From: Nocardioides sp. JQ2195
GTDB lineage: Bacteria > Actinomycetota > Actinomycetes > Propionibacteriales > Nocardioidaceae
Length of the DNA stretch: 64,000 bases
Assembly (NCBI RefSeq): GCF_012272695.1
Contig: NZ_CP050902.1
Span: forward strand, 496,001 to 560,000
Direction: 5' to 3'
Each line of letters opens with the position of its first letter. Positions within the stretch are counted from its first letter, which is position 1. Under the pieces are notes generated by a model that saw only the letters and a list, made by a program, of their open reading frames with translations, searched no databases and was not told the DNA's origin. A program made the translations under genes and the position numbers. Of the stretch, positions 17,851 through 25,220 are shown one piece after another.

Positions 17851-18650
17851 CCCAACCCCTGCGGAATGCCGTAGAACGAGCGAGCCGCATCGACCAAAGG
17901 GCGTTCGGGTCGGGAGCCGAAGAAGCCGACCCGTGAGGGATGCAGGCCAGTGGCCGCGAACTGCGCCGCCCGCAGCTCGGCGACCCGCACGCACGTGCCC
18001 AAGGAGTCCAGCACCGGGACATCGTCGACCCGGGACACTCCCTGGTCGGCGAGGAACACGTTGAGCGGGCCCTCACCGGGCACGACCACCGTGGCGCCAT
18101 CGGCGATGGCCCGGCGGGCCGCCGTCCGGAAGGCGTCCAGCAGGGGCTCCGGATCGTCGTACGCCGCCATCACGTCGGTGAACGCAGCGTCGACCTGCGT
18201 GATGGGCCCGACCAGCGCGTCCAGCCGGTAGTTGCGCAGGTTGCGTCGGAGCTGGGGCTCGAGGGCGGCGATGAAGTTGACGATGCCGACGCAGTCGCCG
18301 AGCTGCGCGGCCATCAGCACCGACGTCTGCCCGAAGGTCACCACCGGGATGTCGACCAGGGTGCGCACCTCCTCGAACGCAGTGTCGGGGATCGTCGCGA
18401 TCAGGAACGCGTCGTACCCCTCGTCCTGCGCACGCAGGGCGGCCTGGACGAACTGCTCCTTGTGCAGCCCGGCGAGGTAGGCGTGACCGATGTGCGTCCC
18501 CGGATAGTCGGAGGGATAGGTACCGGGCTGCATCCCGTGCAGGTCGACCTTGGTGCCCGGCGCCGCCTGGGCGGCCAGGTGACGCGCCAGCGCGTCGCGG
18601 TAGTGCGGCACGTCGTCGAGGACGGTGAAGCTCTGGTGCCAGATCCGCAT
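17847..18650 (-). CDS. Asp/Glu/hydantoin racemase-fold protein lacking the usual cysteines
   Basis: 267-aa protein with the two-domain racemase-fold layout: AYLAGLHKEQFVQAALRAQ, YDAFLIATIPDTAFEEVR, IPVVTFGQTSVLMAAQLG and DGATVVVPGEGPLNVFLA. In racemases and maleate isomerases the first and third of these regions carry the two catalytic cysteines; here they read ATIPD and PGEGP, with no Cys. The only nearby Cys is in LGTCVRV further on. A non-racemase reaction or a binding role is therefore possible. Sandwiched between two flavin-dehydrogenase genes (one broken). Confidence 0.65.
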   Translation of the reverse strand: MRIWHQSFTVLDDVPHYRDALARHLAAQAAPGTKVDLHGMQPGTYPSDYPGTHIGHAYLAGLHKEQFVQAALRAQDEGYDAFLIATIPDTAFEEVRTLVDIPVVTFGQTSVLMAAQLGDCVGIVNFIAALEPQLRRNLRNYRLDALVGPITQVDAAFTDVMAAYDDPEPLLDAFRTAARRAIADGATVVVPGEGPLNVFLADQGVSRVDDVPVLDSLGTCVRVAELRAAQFAATGLHPSRVGFFGSRPERPLVDAARSFYGIPQGLG

Positions 18651-18651
18651 G

Positions 18652-18777
18652 TCAGGCCCCCGCCCCGGCGAGCTGCGACCCGGCCGCCGCAGCTGCGCCT
18701 GCCCCGGCGATGCGGCCGAACGTGGCGCCACGCAGCACCGACGTCGATCCGGTGTAGTTGGAGTAGTACAGTCCGAG
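18652..18777 (-). pseudogene. 3' remnant of a second FAD-dependent dehydrogenase
   Basis: The last 41 codons read GLYYSNYTGSTSVLRGATFG then RIAGAGAAAA, the C-terminal FAD-cap motif of tricarballylate/ketosteroid dehydrogenase-type flavoproteins (compare GLFYHNYPGGSGL-type endings). Homology stops abruptly at about 18777; the codons upstream belong antisense to another truncated gene. The stop lies one base before the racemase-like start, so it was once the first gene of that operon. Loss of the 5' part also removed the operon's original promoter. Confidence 0.72.
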
Positions 18778-19092
18778 AACCTGGTCGAGCTCGCGAAGGG
18801 TTGCGACGTCCTGGTGCACGAGGTCATCGACGAGGACTGGGTGGCCGAGAGCATCAACGCGCTTCCGGCTCCTCCGGAGGTGAAGGAGGCCTACTTCAAC
18901 CACATGATCGGCGCGCACACCACGATCGAGCAGGTCGGCGACGTCGCGGAGCGGGCCGGGGCGGCGACCTTGGTGCTCAACCACTTCGTCCCGGGAGAGC
19001 CGGAGCGTCCGCGGTGGCGCAGGGCGTCGCGCGGGTTCAGCGGCCGACTCGTCGTGGGAGAGGACGGGATGGACATCGGAGTCCGCCGGTGA
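18769..19092 (+). pseudogene. 3' remnant of an MBL-fold metallo-hydrolase
   Basis: From 18769 the + strand reads SENLVELAKGCDVLVHEVID and, further on, HMIGAHTTIEQVGDVA and ATLVLNHFVPGEP, the C-terminal half of ribonuclease Z/arylsulfatase-type metallo-beta-lactamase proteins, including the terminal metal-ligand His in LNHFVPG. The usual SGDT metal motif should immediately precede SENL but is missing, as is the HxHxDH half. An in-frame extension to 18625 encodes only antisense of the neighbouring genes. The break falls at about 18769-18777. Confidence 0.72.
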
Positions 19093-19130
19093 GGACCAGC
19101 CTCGTGGCAGGCCGCCACTAGTCTGCGCAC

Positions 19131-19943
19131 ATGACCTGGCAGCCGAAACTGGTGGCGTTGGACGTGGACGGGTGCCTGCTGGAGTGGGAGCCGGGGACCG
19201 ACAAGTCATCCGAGTTCGTCGCTCCCGCGGTTCGCGAGGCGGTTGCCCGCGTCGTGCGCACCGGCGTACCCGTCGTGCTCGCGTCGGGGCGCTCGCCGCT
19301 CGGGTTGGTGGACGTGGCTCGCCTCGTGGACCTGCCGGAGCCCGGGTGGGTGGTCGGCTCCAACGGCGCGGTGGTCGCGCGCACCGGGCCGCTGGCGGTG
19401 GTGCAGGCAACGACCTTCGACGCGCGGCCGGCGGTCGAGGCGGTGCTGGCGCGGTTCCCTGACGCGATGGTCGCGGTCGAGGAGCCGGGGCTGGACTACC
19501 GGGTCAGCCGGGAGTTCCCGCGCGGGGAGCTGTCCGGAGGGTCGGTGGTGACGGCGCCCTCAGCTCTCGGTGCTCGGCCGGCCTGCCGGGTGATGGTCCG
19601 GCAGCCGGAGGACGACTCCTCGTCGCAGGACCTGCACGTCCTCGCCGCCGATCTGGGGCTGACCGGCACCGACTACGTGGCGAACCTGACCAGCTGGCTC
19701 GACATCTCTCCCGCCGGGATCTCGAAGGCCTCCGCGTTGGCACACGTCGCGTCGAGCCTGGGCGTCGCGGCGGTCGACGTGCTCGCCATCGGCGACGGGC
19801 GCAACGACATCGAGATGCTGCGGTGGGCCGGTCGCGGTGTGGCGATGGGTCAGGCGGTCCAGGACGTGCACGACGCCGCGGACGCCTCGACGCTCGGCGT
19901 GGGGGAGGACGGTGTGGCGGTGGAGCTGGCCCGCTGGTTCTGA
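19131..19943 (+). CDS. HAD-superfamily (Cof-type) phosphatase
   Basis: 270 aa. Motif I is LDVDGCLLEW (D11, D13), motif II ASGRS, and motif IV GDGRNDIEML near residue 224; ISPAGISKASAL fits the Cof subfamily motif III lysine. Members dephosphorylate sugar phosphates and nucleotides. Followed 68 bp later by gpgS, so a glucosylglycerate-related phosphatase (GpgP function) is conceivable, but GpgP enzymes are usually of the phosphoglycerate-mutase fold. Confidence 0.8.
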   Translation: MTWQPKLVALDVDGCLLEWEPGTDKSSEFVAPAVREAVARVVRTGVPVVLASGRSPLGLVDVARLVDLPEPGWVVGSNGAVVARTGPLAVVQATTFDARPAVEAVLARFPDAMVAVEEPGLDYRVSREFPRGELSGGSVVTAPSALGARPACRVMVRQPEDDSSSQDLHVLAADLGLTGTDYVANLTSWLDISPAGISKASALAHVASSLGVAAVDVLAIGDGRNDIEMLRWAGRGVAMGQAVQDVHDAADASTLGVGEDGVAVELARWF

Positions 19944-20011
19944 TCCGACCCCCCGCCCCCGGTTCGGCCACCGTCGGCCAGGGCCGACGACCGAGTCAGT
20001 AGGGTGACAGC

Positions 20012-20947
20012 GTGATCGATGACTGGGCCACCCGGCGGACGTATCGCTGGTGCGACTGGTCGCTGGCCGACCTGATGGCGGCCAAGGCTGCGACCAAGGT
20101 CAGCCTGGTGATGCCGGCCCGCAACGAGGCAGCCACCGTCGGCGAGCAGGTCACCCGGATCCGCGCAGCGCTGGTGGACACCGTCGAGCTGCTCGACGAG
20201 ATCGTGGTGATCGACTCCGACTCCACCGACGACACTGCCTCGATCGCCAGCGACGCGGGAGCCGTCGTGCACCGCGCCGCCGACATCCGGCCCGACCTCG
20301 GCTGGCGCTCCGGCAAGGGCGAGGCGATGTGGAAGTCGCAGTTCGTCACCTCCGGAGACGTCATCGTCTTCATGGACGCCGACCTGCTCGAGTGGGACAC
20401 GCACTTCGTGCCGGGGCTGCTCGGCCCACTGCTCACCGAGCCCGACGTCACGCTGGTCAAGGGCTTCTACGAGCGCCCCATGCTCGAGGGTCCGTCCGCG
20501 TCGTCCTACGACGGCGGCAGGGTCACCGAGCTCGTCGCCCGCCCCCTGATCGCGCTGCTGTTCCCCGAGCTGCGCGGGCTGGTCCAGCCGCTCGCCGGCG
20601 AGTGGGCGGTACGCCGCGACTGGTTCGCGCAGCTCTCCGTGCCGACCGGCTACGCCGTCGAGCTGGCCGCCCTCATCGACACCCTGCGCGGTCCGGGTCC
20701 CGACGCGATCGCCCAGGTCGACCTCGGTCGCCGCGCGCACAGCCACCAGGCACTGCTGGACCTCGGCGCGATGGCCACCCAGATCCTCGCCGCCGTGCAG
20801 GCTCGTGTGGGCCTGCCAGCCGAAGGCTCGGTCGACCTGCAACAGTTCGTGCCCGGCACCGACGGCGTTGCTCCGAGGACGCGCTCGGTCGACACCGTCG
20901 AGCGCCCACCCCTTGCCTCACTCGACCCGACCGGGGAGTCAGCATGA
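20012..20947 (+). CDS. gpgS: glucosyl-3-phosphoglycerate synthase
   Basis: 311-aa GT-81/GT-A glycosyltransferase from GTG at 20012. Seen: VSLVMPARNEAATVGEQV, VIDSDSTDDTA, the GKGEAMWKS donor loop (residues 101-109), the metal-binding MDAD (121-124), LVKGFYERPM and GGRVTELVARPLIALLFPEL. The match to the M. tuberculosis Rv1208 pattern is clear throughout. It transfers glucose from UDP-glucose to 3-phosphoglycerate, the first step of methylglucose lipopolysaccharide or glucosylglycerate synthesis. Overlaps folP2 by four bases, the same order as Rv1208/Rv1207. Confidence 0.9.
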   Translation: MIDDWATRRTYRWCDWSLADLMAAKAATKVSLVMPARNEAATVGEQVTRIRAALVDTVELLDEIVVIDSDSTDDTASIASDAGAVVHRAADIRPDLGWRSGKGEAMWKSQFVTSGDVIVFMDADLLEWDTHFVPGLLGPLLTEPDVTLVKGFYERPMLEGPSASSYDGGRVTELVARPLIALLFPELRGLVQPLAGEWAVRRDWFAQLSVPTGYAVELAALIDTLRGPGPDAIAQVDLGRRAHSHQALLDLGAMATQILAAVQARVGLPAEGSVDLQQFVPGTDGVAPRTRSVDTVERPPLASLDPTGESA

Positions 20948-21807
20948 CCCTCAAGCTGGGACGCCAGTCGTTCTCCGACGACACCTCGCTGATGATGGCG
21001 ATCGTCAACCGCACGCCCGACTCCTTCTACGACAAGGGCGCCACCTGGGCCGAGGACCGCGCCTTCGACCGCGTGGCGCAGGTCGTCGACGAAGGCGCTG
21101 AGATCGTCGACATCGGCGGCATCAAGGCCGCTCCGGGAGTCGAGATCGACGCTGCCGAGGAGATCAGCCGGGTCGGGTCCTTCGTCGGACGCGTGCGCTC
21201 GGCCCACCCCTCGCTGGTGATCTCGGTCGACACCTGGCGTGCCGAGGTGGGCCGCGCGGTCTGCAGCGAGGGCGCCGACCTGCTCAACGACGCCTGGGGT
21301 GGCGCCGATCCCGGGCTGGTCGACGTGGCCGCCGAGTTCGACGCCGCAATCATCTGCACCCACACCGGCGGCGTCACCCCACGCACCCGCCCGCACCGCA
21401 TCGAGTACGCCGACGTGGTCGCGTCCGCGGTCGCCGACACCACGGCGTACGCCGAACGGGCGCTGGCCGCCGGAGTTGCCCGCGAGTCGATCGTGATCGA
21501 CCCGGCCCACGACTTCGGCAAGAACACCTTCCACTCCCTCGAGGTGACCCGGCGGCTGTCGGAGATGGTCGACACCGGATGGCCCGTGCTGGTCTCGCTG
21601 TCGAACAAGGACTTCGTCGGTGAGTCCCTCGACCTGCCCGTGGGTGAACGCCTGATCGGCACGCTCGCCGCGACCGCCTTCTGTGCCCAGGCCGGCGCCC
21701 GCATCTATCGCGTGCACGAGGTCGTCGAGACCCGGCAGGTGGTCGACATGGTCGCCACGATCATGGGGTCTCGCCTGCCCGCCCGGGTGACGCGGGGATT
21801 GGCATGA
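20944..21807 (+). CDS. folP2: dihydropteroate synthase paralogue FolP2
   Basis: 287 aa with MAIVNRTPDSFYDKGATW (residues 19-36), VDTWRAEVG, LLNDAWGG and IDPAHDFGKNTF. The second DHPS loop reads DIGGIKAAPG where true DHPS has DxGGESTRPG, and Asn replaces the usual residues in NRTPDSF. These are the same substitutions as mycobacterial FolP2, which is reported not to replace FolP1. Likely a pterin-binding TIM-barrel protein of unknown reaction rather than the folate-pathway enzyme. Tightly coupled to gpgS and the next gene (ATGA). Confidence 0.85.
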   Translation: MTLKLGRQSFSDDTSLMMAIVNRTPDSFYDKGATWAEDRAFDRVAQVVDEGAEIVDIGGIKAAPGVEIDAAEEISRVGSFVGRVRSAHPSLVISVDTWRAEVGRAVCSEGADLLNDAWGGADPGLVDVAAEFDAAIICTHTGGVTPRTRPHRIEYADVVASAVADTTAYAERALAAGVARESIVIDPAHDFGKNTFHSLEVTRRLSEMVDTGWPVLVSLSNKDFVGESLDLPVGERLIGTLAATAFCAQAGARIYRVHEVVETRQVVDMVATIMGSRLPARVTRGLA

Positions 21808-22634
21808 CGTCCTGGAACGCGGTCGTCGTCCCGTCCACACCGTTGATGATCTCGCGGCTGGGGGTTCGTCCCGACCCAGATCCCGGCCCAGATCCCGGCC
21901 CTGCGCCCGGCGCTGCCCCGCCCGGGCCCCCGCCAGCTCCCGCAGAGACCGGGTCGCCAGCGTCGTCCGGCGACGCGGTCCCGGCTTCCTCGCCCCGATC
22001 TGCTGGGACGGCGGACCCACTGGGCGAGGTCCGCGCCCTCGCGATGGATGCCGTGCACTGGCTGGTCGCCACCTCTCCTTCGCGCGTCGTCGTGCTCACC
22101 GCGCCTGCCGACCCGGCCAACGTCGCCCGCGGAGTCACGTCGCCGCTGGGGGAGCGGGTGGCCCGGGCGTTGCTGTCGGCCGCAGGCTTCGCCGGTGTCG
22201 TCGTCGTACCGGAGCTCGGGTCGCCGTCCGCCGGGTCGCCGTCCGCCGGGTCGCCGTCCGCCGGTTCGCCGGACGCCGGGTCGCCGTCCGCCGGTTCGCC
22301 GCCCGTGCCTGAGTCGCTCGAGCTGCTCGCGGGTGACGCAGTCCTCGTGGTCGGCGACGGGTCCGCCCGCCGGGGGGAGAAGGCCCCCGGCCACCTCGAC
22401 GAGCGGGCCTTCGACTTCGACTCGTCGATCGAGAAGGCACTCGGGTCCTGCTCTGCGGCCGCGTTGGCGGACCTCTCAACGGTGCTGGGCGAGGAGCTGC
22501 TGGCTGCCGGCGTCCCGGCCTTCCGCGTCCTCGGCTCCCTGCCCGGGGCCTCGGCGCACTCCGGCGTCGTGGACTACTCCGGCGACCCGCTCGGTGTGCA
22601 GTACTGGATTGCGAGGTGGACATGCGTGCCCTGA
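21804..22634 (+). CDS. class III extradiol dioxygenase subunit B-like protein
   Basis: 276 aa. The C-terminal half has VLVVGDGSARRGEKAPGHL, DERAFDFDSSIEKAL and DPLGVQYWIARW, matching the conserved actinobacterial protein family with a LigB/MEMO-like fold; the function is unknown. Two expansions are unusual: a Pro/Asp-rich stretch (about residues 23-45, DPGPDPGPAPGAAPPGPP) and a GSPSA repeat (about 139-168). Both lie in apparent loops. It ends 13 bases inside the next gene. Confidence 0.6.
   Translation: MTSWNAVVVPSTPLMISRLGVRPDPDPGPDPGPAPGAAPPGPPPAPAETGSPASSGDAVPASSPRSAGTADPLGEVRALAMDAVHWLVATSPSRVVVLTAPADPANVARGVTSPLGERVARALLSAAGFAGVVVVPELGSPSAGSPSAGSPSAGSPDAGSPSAGSPPVPESLELLAGDAVLVVGDGSARRGEKAPGHLDERAFDFDSSIEKALGSCSAAALADLSTVLGEELLAAGVPAFRVLGSLPGASAHSGVVDYSGDPLGVQYWIARWTCVP
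22218..22307 (+). repeat. in-frame 15-bp minisatellite (six units)
   Basis: Six head-to-tail 15-bp units of consensus GGGTCGCCGTCCGCC encode GSPSA repeats inside the preceding gene. Units 1-3 and 5 are identical; units 4 and 6 carry changes. The identical copies point to recent slippage, and the 15-bp period keeps the frame open. Confidence 0.9.
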
Positions 22635-23365
22635 TCCCCGGTCGCGAGACGGACACGGGACGACCCGTTCGACCGGCGACGGACGTCTCGTCGGACGGAC
22701 GGGCCGCAGTCACGACCGCCTCCGACCTCACCGACGACCAGCTCACCGAGCTGTACGCCGCCCCGAGGAGGCCGTGGTTGCGGGTGAACTTCGTCAGCAC
22801 CGTGGACGGCGCCGCCACCGGCGCGGACGGCCGCAGCGGATCGATCAACAACCCGGCGGACAAGCGGGTCTTCCACCTGCTGCGCAGGCTGTGCGACGTG
22901 GTGGTCGTCGGAGCCGGGACCGCACGTGCCGAGGGTTACAAGCCGGGGCGTACGCCGATCTGCGTGGTCAGCCTCAGCGGGTCGGTGCCGGAGACTCTTC
23001 GAGGTGCGGCTCCCGGGCGGGTGCTGATGGCAACCGTCTCCTCGGCGCGGGGACTGGCCGAGGCGCGCTCGTTGCTGGGCGAGGAGAACGTGATGGAGCT
23101 GGGCGCGGACCAGGTCGACCTCGAGGCGCTGAAGTCCGAGCTGTCCGGCCGCGGGTTCGACGACCAGCTCTCCGAGGGCGGGCCGCACCTGTTCGACGGC
23201 ATGCTCGCAGCCGGTGTGGTCGACGAGCTGTGCGACACCCAGGTGCCGCTGATGGTCGGTGGCACGCACACGCGGATGACCGCGGGACTGCCCCTCGACG
23301 TCCGTCTCTCGTTGGAGACCCTGCTCGAGGAGAACGGCACCCTGCTCGCTCGCTGGTTCGTCTGA
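22622..23365 (+). CDS. RibD C-terminal domain reductase (Rv2671-like)
   Basis: 247 aa of the pyrimidine-reductase/DHFR-like fold: WLRVNFVSTVDGAATG (about residues 57-72), DKRVFHLLRRLCDVVVVGAG, LSEGGPHLFDGML and PLMVGGTH. There is no deaminase domain, so it is not full RibD. The M. tuberculosis homologue Rv2671 is known to have dihydrofolate-reductase activity, of interest beside a DHPS paralogue. Start at ATG 22622 is chosen over GTG 22616 because GCGAGG lies at suitable spacing. Confidence 0.78.
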   Translation: MRALIPGRETDTGRPVRPATDVSSDGRAAVTTASDLTDDQLTELYAAPRRPWLRVNFVSTVDGAATGADGRSGSINNPADKRVFHLLRRLCDVVVVGAGTARAEGYKPGRTPICVVSLSGSVPETLRGAAPGRVLMATVSSARGLAEARSLLGEENVMELGADQVDLEALKSELSGRGFDDQLSEGGPHLFDGMLAAGVVDELCDTQVPLMVGGTHTRMTAGLPLDVRLSLETLLEENGTLLARWFV

Positions 23366-23376
23366 GCCACCGGGCT

Positions 23377-23420
23377 GTGGTCTCGACGAGCGGCCTGGTT
23401 CCTTGGTCTGCTCGACCACC
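23377..23420. repeat. D-type dispersed palindromic repeat, copy 1
   Basis: GTGGTCTCGAC at one end faces GCTCGACCACC at the other, a 44-bp element starting 12 bases after the ribD-like stop. Shares the TCGAGACC / GGTCGAG ends with elements at 23861, 27964 and 38421. Confidence 0.5.
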
Positions 23421-23475
23421 GGAGAGTCATTGTGTGGGTCCTGACCTGTCTGGTGAGTCAAGACCCACACAATGA
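23409..23475. repeat. A-type hairpin repeat, copy 1
   Basis: 67 bp, repeated with three differences at 23742-23808. The core is a hairpin with perfect 14-bp arms TCATTGTGTGGGTC (23427-23440) and GACCCACACAATGA (23462-23475), extended inward by TGAC/GTCA. It could also terminate the ribD-like transcript. Confidence 0.8.
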
Positions 23476-23512
23476 TTGAACCCGCCTGCCAGCCCGCGTG
23501 CGTCGAGCGGAC

Positions 23513-23779
23513 GTGTGCGCATCTGGCTGCACGCCTGCCGTCCACCAGTTGCTTCGGCAACAGGACGGCGTGATCAGCCGCCGGCAGGCGCTCGCCTCAG
23601 CGACTGGTCGTTGAGCTCGACGGAAGGCTCTTCCACGACACGGCGATCCAGCGTGACATCGACCTCGAGCGCGACCTCGATGTGGCCGCCGACAATCGCG
23701 ACAGCGTGCGCCTGGGGTGGGGGCAGTGCGTGCAGCGTCCGTGCTCGACCACCGGAGAGTCATTGTGTGGGTCCTGACC
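23513..23779 (+). pseudogene. decayed AbiEi/DUF559-type gene
   Basis: Two recognisable pieces in different frames. Near 23543-23605 the frame reads HQLLRQQDGVISRRQALA, the N-terminal winged-helix opening typical of AbiEi/DUF559 proteins, then hits TGA at 23612. From 23604 another frame reads LVVELDGRLFHDTAIQRDID, LERDLDVAA and VRLGWGQC, the C-terminal Vsr-like domain. About 200 residues of the middle are gone and the frame is shifted. The open frame ends in hairpin A2, which supplies the stop (23777-23779) and replaces the usual C-terminus. Confidence 0.75.
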
Positions 23780-23808
23780 TGCCTGATGAGTCAAGACCCA
23801 CACGATGA
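23742..23808. repeat. A-type hairpin repeat, copy 2
   Basis: Second copy of the 67-bp hairpin element in the same orientation, 333 bp from the first. Its right arm has G for A, giving one wobble pair. The two copies bracket the decayed DUF559-type gene. Confidence 0.8.
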
Positions 23809-23830
23809 AGTGGGAGCCGCCGGAGATGCG

Positions 23831-23869
23831 CGAGACCCCCGCGGCCCTGAGCGGGCGGCGGGGGTCTCG
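23831..23869. terminator. hairpin downstream of cysDN
   Basis: CGAGACCCCCGC (23831-23842) pairs perfectly with GCGGGGGTCTCG (23858-23869), 44 bases beyond the cysN stop. Probable terminator of the leftward cysDN operon. Confidence 0.65.
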
Positions 23870-23907
23870 ACGGTCTCGACGCAGGTCGCGCAGCGACCTG
23901 CTCGACG
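23861..23907. repeat. D-type dispersed palindromic repeat, copy 2
   Basis: Contains GGTCTCGAC twice and the perfect hairpin GCAGGTCGC-gca-GCGACCTGC (23881-23901), then CTCGAC. Reverse complement shares the layout GTCGAGCAGGTCGC...TCGAGACC with the copy at 38449. Confidence 0.5.
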
Positions 23908-23912
23908 ACGAA

Positions 23913-25220
23913 CTAGCTGCCGGAGTTGATCATTCCGGCGCCGACGGTGACGCCGGTGGCCTCGTCGATCAGGATGAACGAGCCCGTGGTGCGGTTCTTC
24001 GAGTAGGGGTCGCACAGCAGTGGCACCGTGGTGCGCAGCTGGACGCGGCCGATCTCGTTGACCCCGAGCTCCTTCGTCTCCTGGTCGCGGTGCAGGGTGT
24101 TGATGTCCAGGCGGTACTGGATGTCCTTGACCAGGGCACGACCGGTGCGGGTGGTGTGCTTGATGGCGAGCTTCTGGCGCGGGCGCAGCGGCTCGTTGGT
24201 CATCCAGCAGACCATCGCGTCGATGTCCTGGCTCGGCTTCGGCGCGTTGTTCACCCGGGCGATCATGTCGCCACGCGAGACGTCGACGTCGTCCTCGAGC
24301 CGCACGGTGACCGACATCGGCGGGAACGCCTGGTCGATCTCGTTGTCGAAGAGGTCGATGCCGGCGATCTTCGACGTCATGCCCGAGGGAAGCGCGACGA
24401 CCTCGTCGCCCTTCTTCAGCACGCCACCGGCGACCATGCCGGCGTACCCGCGGTAGTCGTGGAAGTCGTCGGACTTGGGTCGGACGACGTACTGCACGGG
24501 GAAGCGGACGTCGACCAGGTCGCGGTCGGAGGCGACGTGGACGTGCTCGAGGTGGTGCATGAGCGTGGGGCCCTTGTACCAGTCCATGTTCTCGGAGCGG
24601 GTGACCACGTTGTCGCCCTGCAACGCCGAGATCGGGATGATCTCGAGGTCGGGGATCGCCAGCTTGGTCGCGAAGGAGGTGAACTCCTGGTGGATCTTGC
24701 TGTAGACCTCCTCGTCGAAGTCGACGAGGTCCATCTTGTTCACCGCGAGCACGAGGTGCGGCACCCGCAGCAGCGACAGGATCACCGCGTGGCGGCGCGA
24801 CTGCTCGGTCAGGCCCTGACGGGCGTCGACCAGCACCAGGCCCAGGTCAGCGGTGGAGGCACCGGTGACCATGTTGCGGGTGTACTGAACGTGGCCCGGG
24901 GTGTCGGCGATGATGAACTTGCGGTTCGGCGTCGCGAAGTAGCGGTAGGCGACATCGATGGTGATGCCCTGCTCCCGCTCCGAACGCAGACCGTCGGTCA
25001 GTAGCGCCAGGTCGGTGTAGTCGTAGCCCTTGGACTGCGACGTCGACTCGACGGCCTCGAGCTGGTCCTCGAAGATCGACTTCGAGTCCAGCAGCAGGCG
25101 ACCGATCAGCGTCGACTTGCCGTCGTCGACGGAACCGGCCGTCGCGAAGCGCAGGAGGTCCATGTCGGGGTTGATCGCGGGCTGGTTGGTCTCGGGGGAC
25201 TGGGTCGCCTCGTTGGCCAT
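23913..25220 (-). CDS. cysN: sulfate adenylyltransferase subunit 1 (GTPase)
   Basis: 435-aa EF-Tu-like GTPase subunit of ATP sulfurylase. GTP motifs: GSVDDGKST (residues 29-37), DTPGH, and NKMD; the switch region GITIDVAYRYF is intact. It lacks a fused C-terminal APS kinase, consistent with the separate cysC at 27371. GTP hydrolysis drives APS formation by CysD. Starts at ATG 25220, overlapping the cysD stop by one base. Upstream in-frame extension reads antisense to nothing and lacks a start signal. Confidence 0.95.
   Translation of the reverse strand: MANEATQSPETNQPAINPDMDLLRFATAGSVDDGKSTLIGRLLLDSKSIFEDQLEAVESTSQSKGYDYTDLALLTDGLRSEREQGITIDVAYRYFATPNRKFIIADTPGHVQYTRNMVTGASTADLGLVLVDARQGLTEQSRRHAVILSLLRVPHLVLAVNKMDLVDFDEEVYSKIHQEFTSFATKLAIPDLEIIPISALQGDNVVTRSENMDWYKGPTLMHHLEHVHVASDRDLVDVRFPVQYVVRPKSDDFHDYRGYAGMVAGGVLKKGDEVVALPSGMTSKIAGIDLFDNEIDQAFPPMSVTVRLEDDVDVSRGDMIARVNNAPKPSQDIDAMVCWMTNEPLRPRQKLAIKHTTRTGRALVKDIQYRLDINTLHRDQETKELGVNEIGRVQLRTTVPLLCDPYSKNRTTGSFILIDEATGVTVGAGMINSGS

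Larger units (their letters stand above)
23366..23912. other. 547-bp gap built of repeats and a dead gene
   Basis: No intact gene. In order it holds a D-type repeat (23377-23420), hairpin A1 (23409-23475), a decayed DUF559 gene (about 23513-23779), hairpin A2 (23742-23808), the cysN-side hairpin (23831-23869) and another D-type repeat (23861-23907). Confidence 0.8.

Noticed and set aside
18625..19092. Intact 155-codon gene
   Set aside because: Its first third is antisense to the truncated flavoprotein and only the part from 18769 shows MBL-fold motifs, so it is a chimeric frame over a deletion junction.
20944..21807. Housekeeping dihydropteroate synthase
   Set aside because: Second loop DIGGIKAAPG and the gpgS linkage mark it as FolP2.
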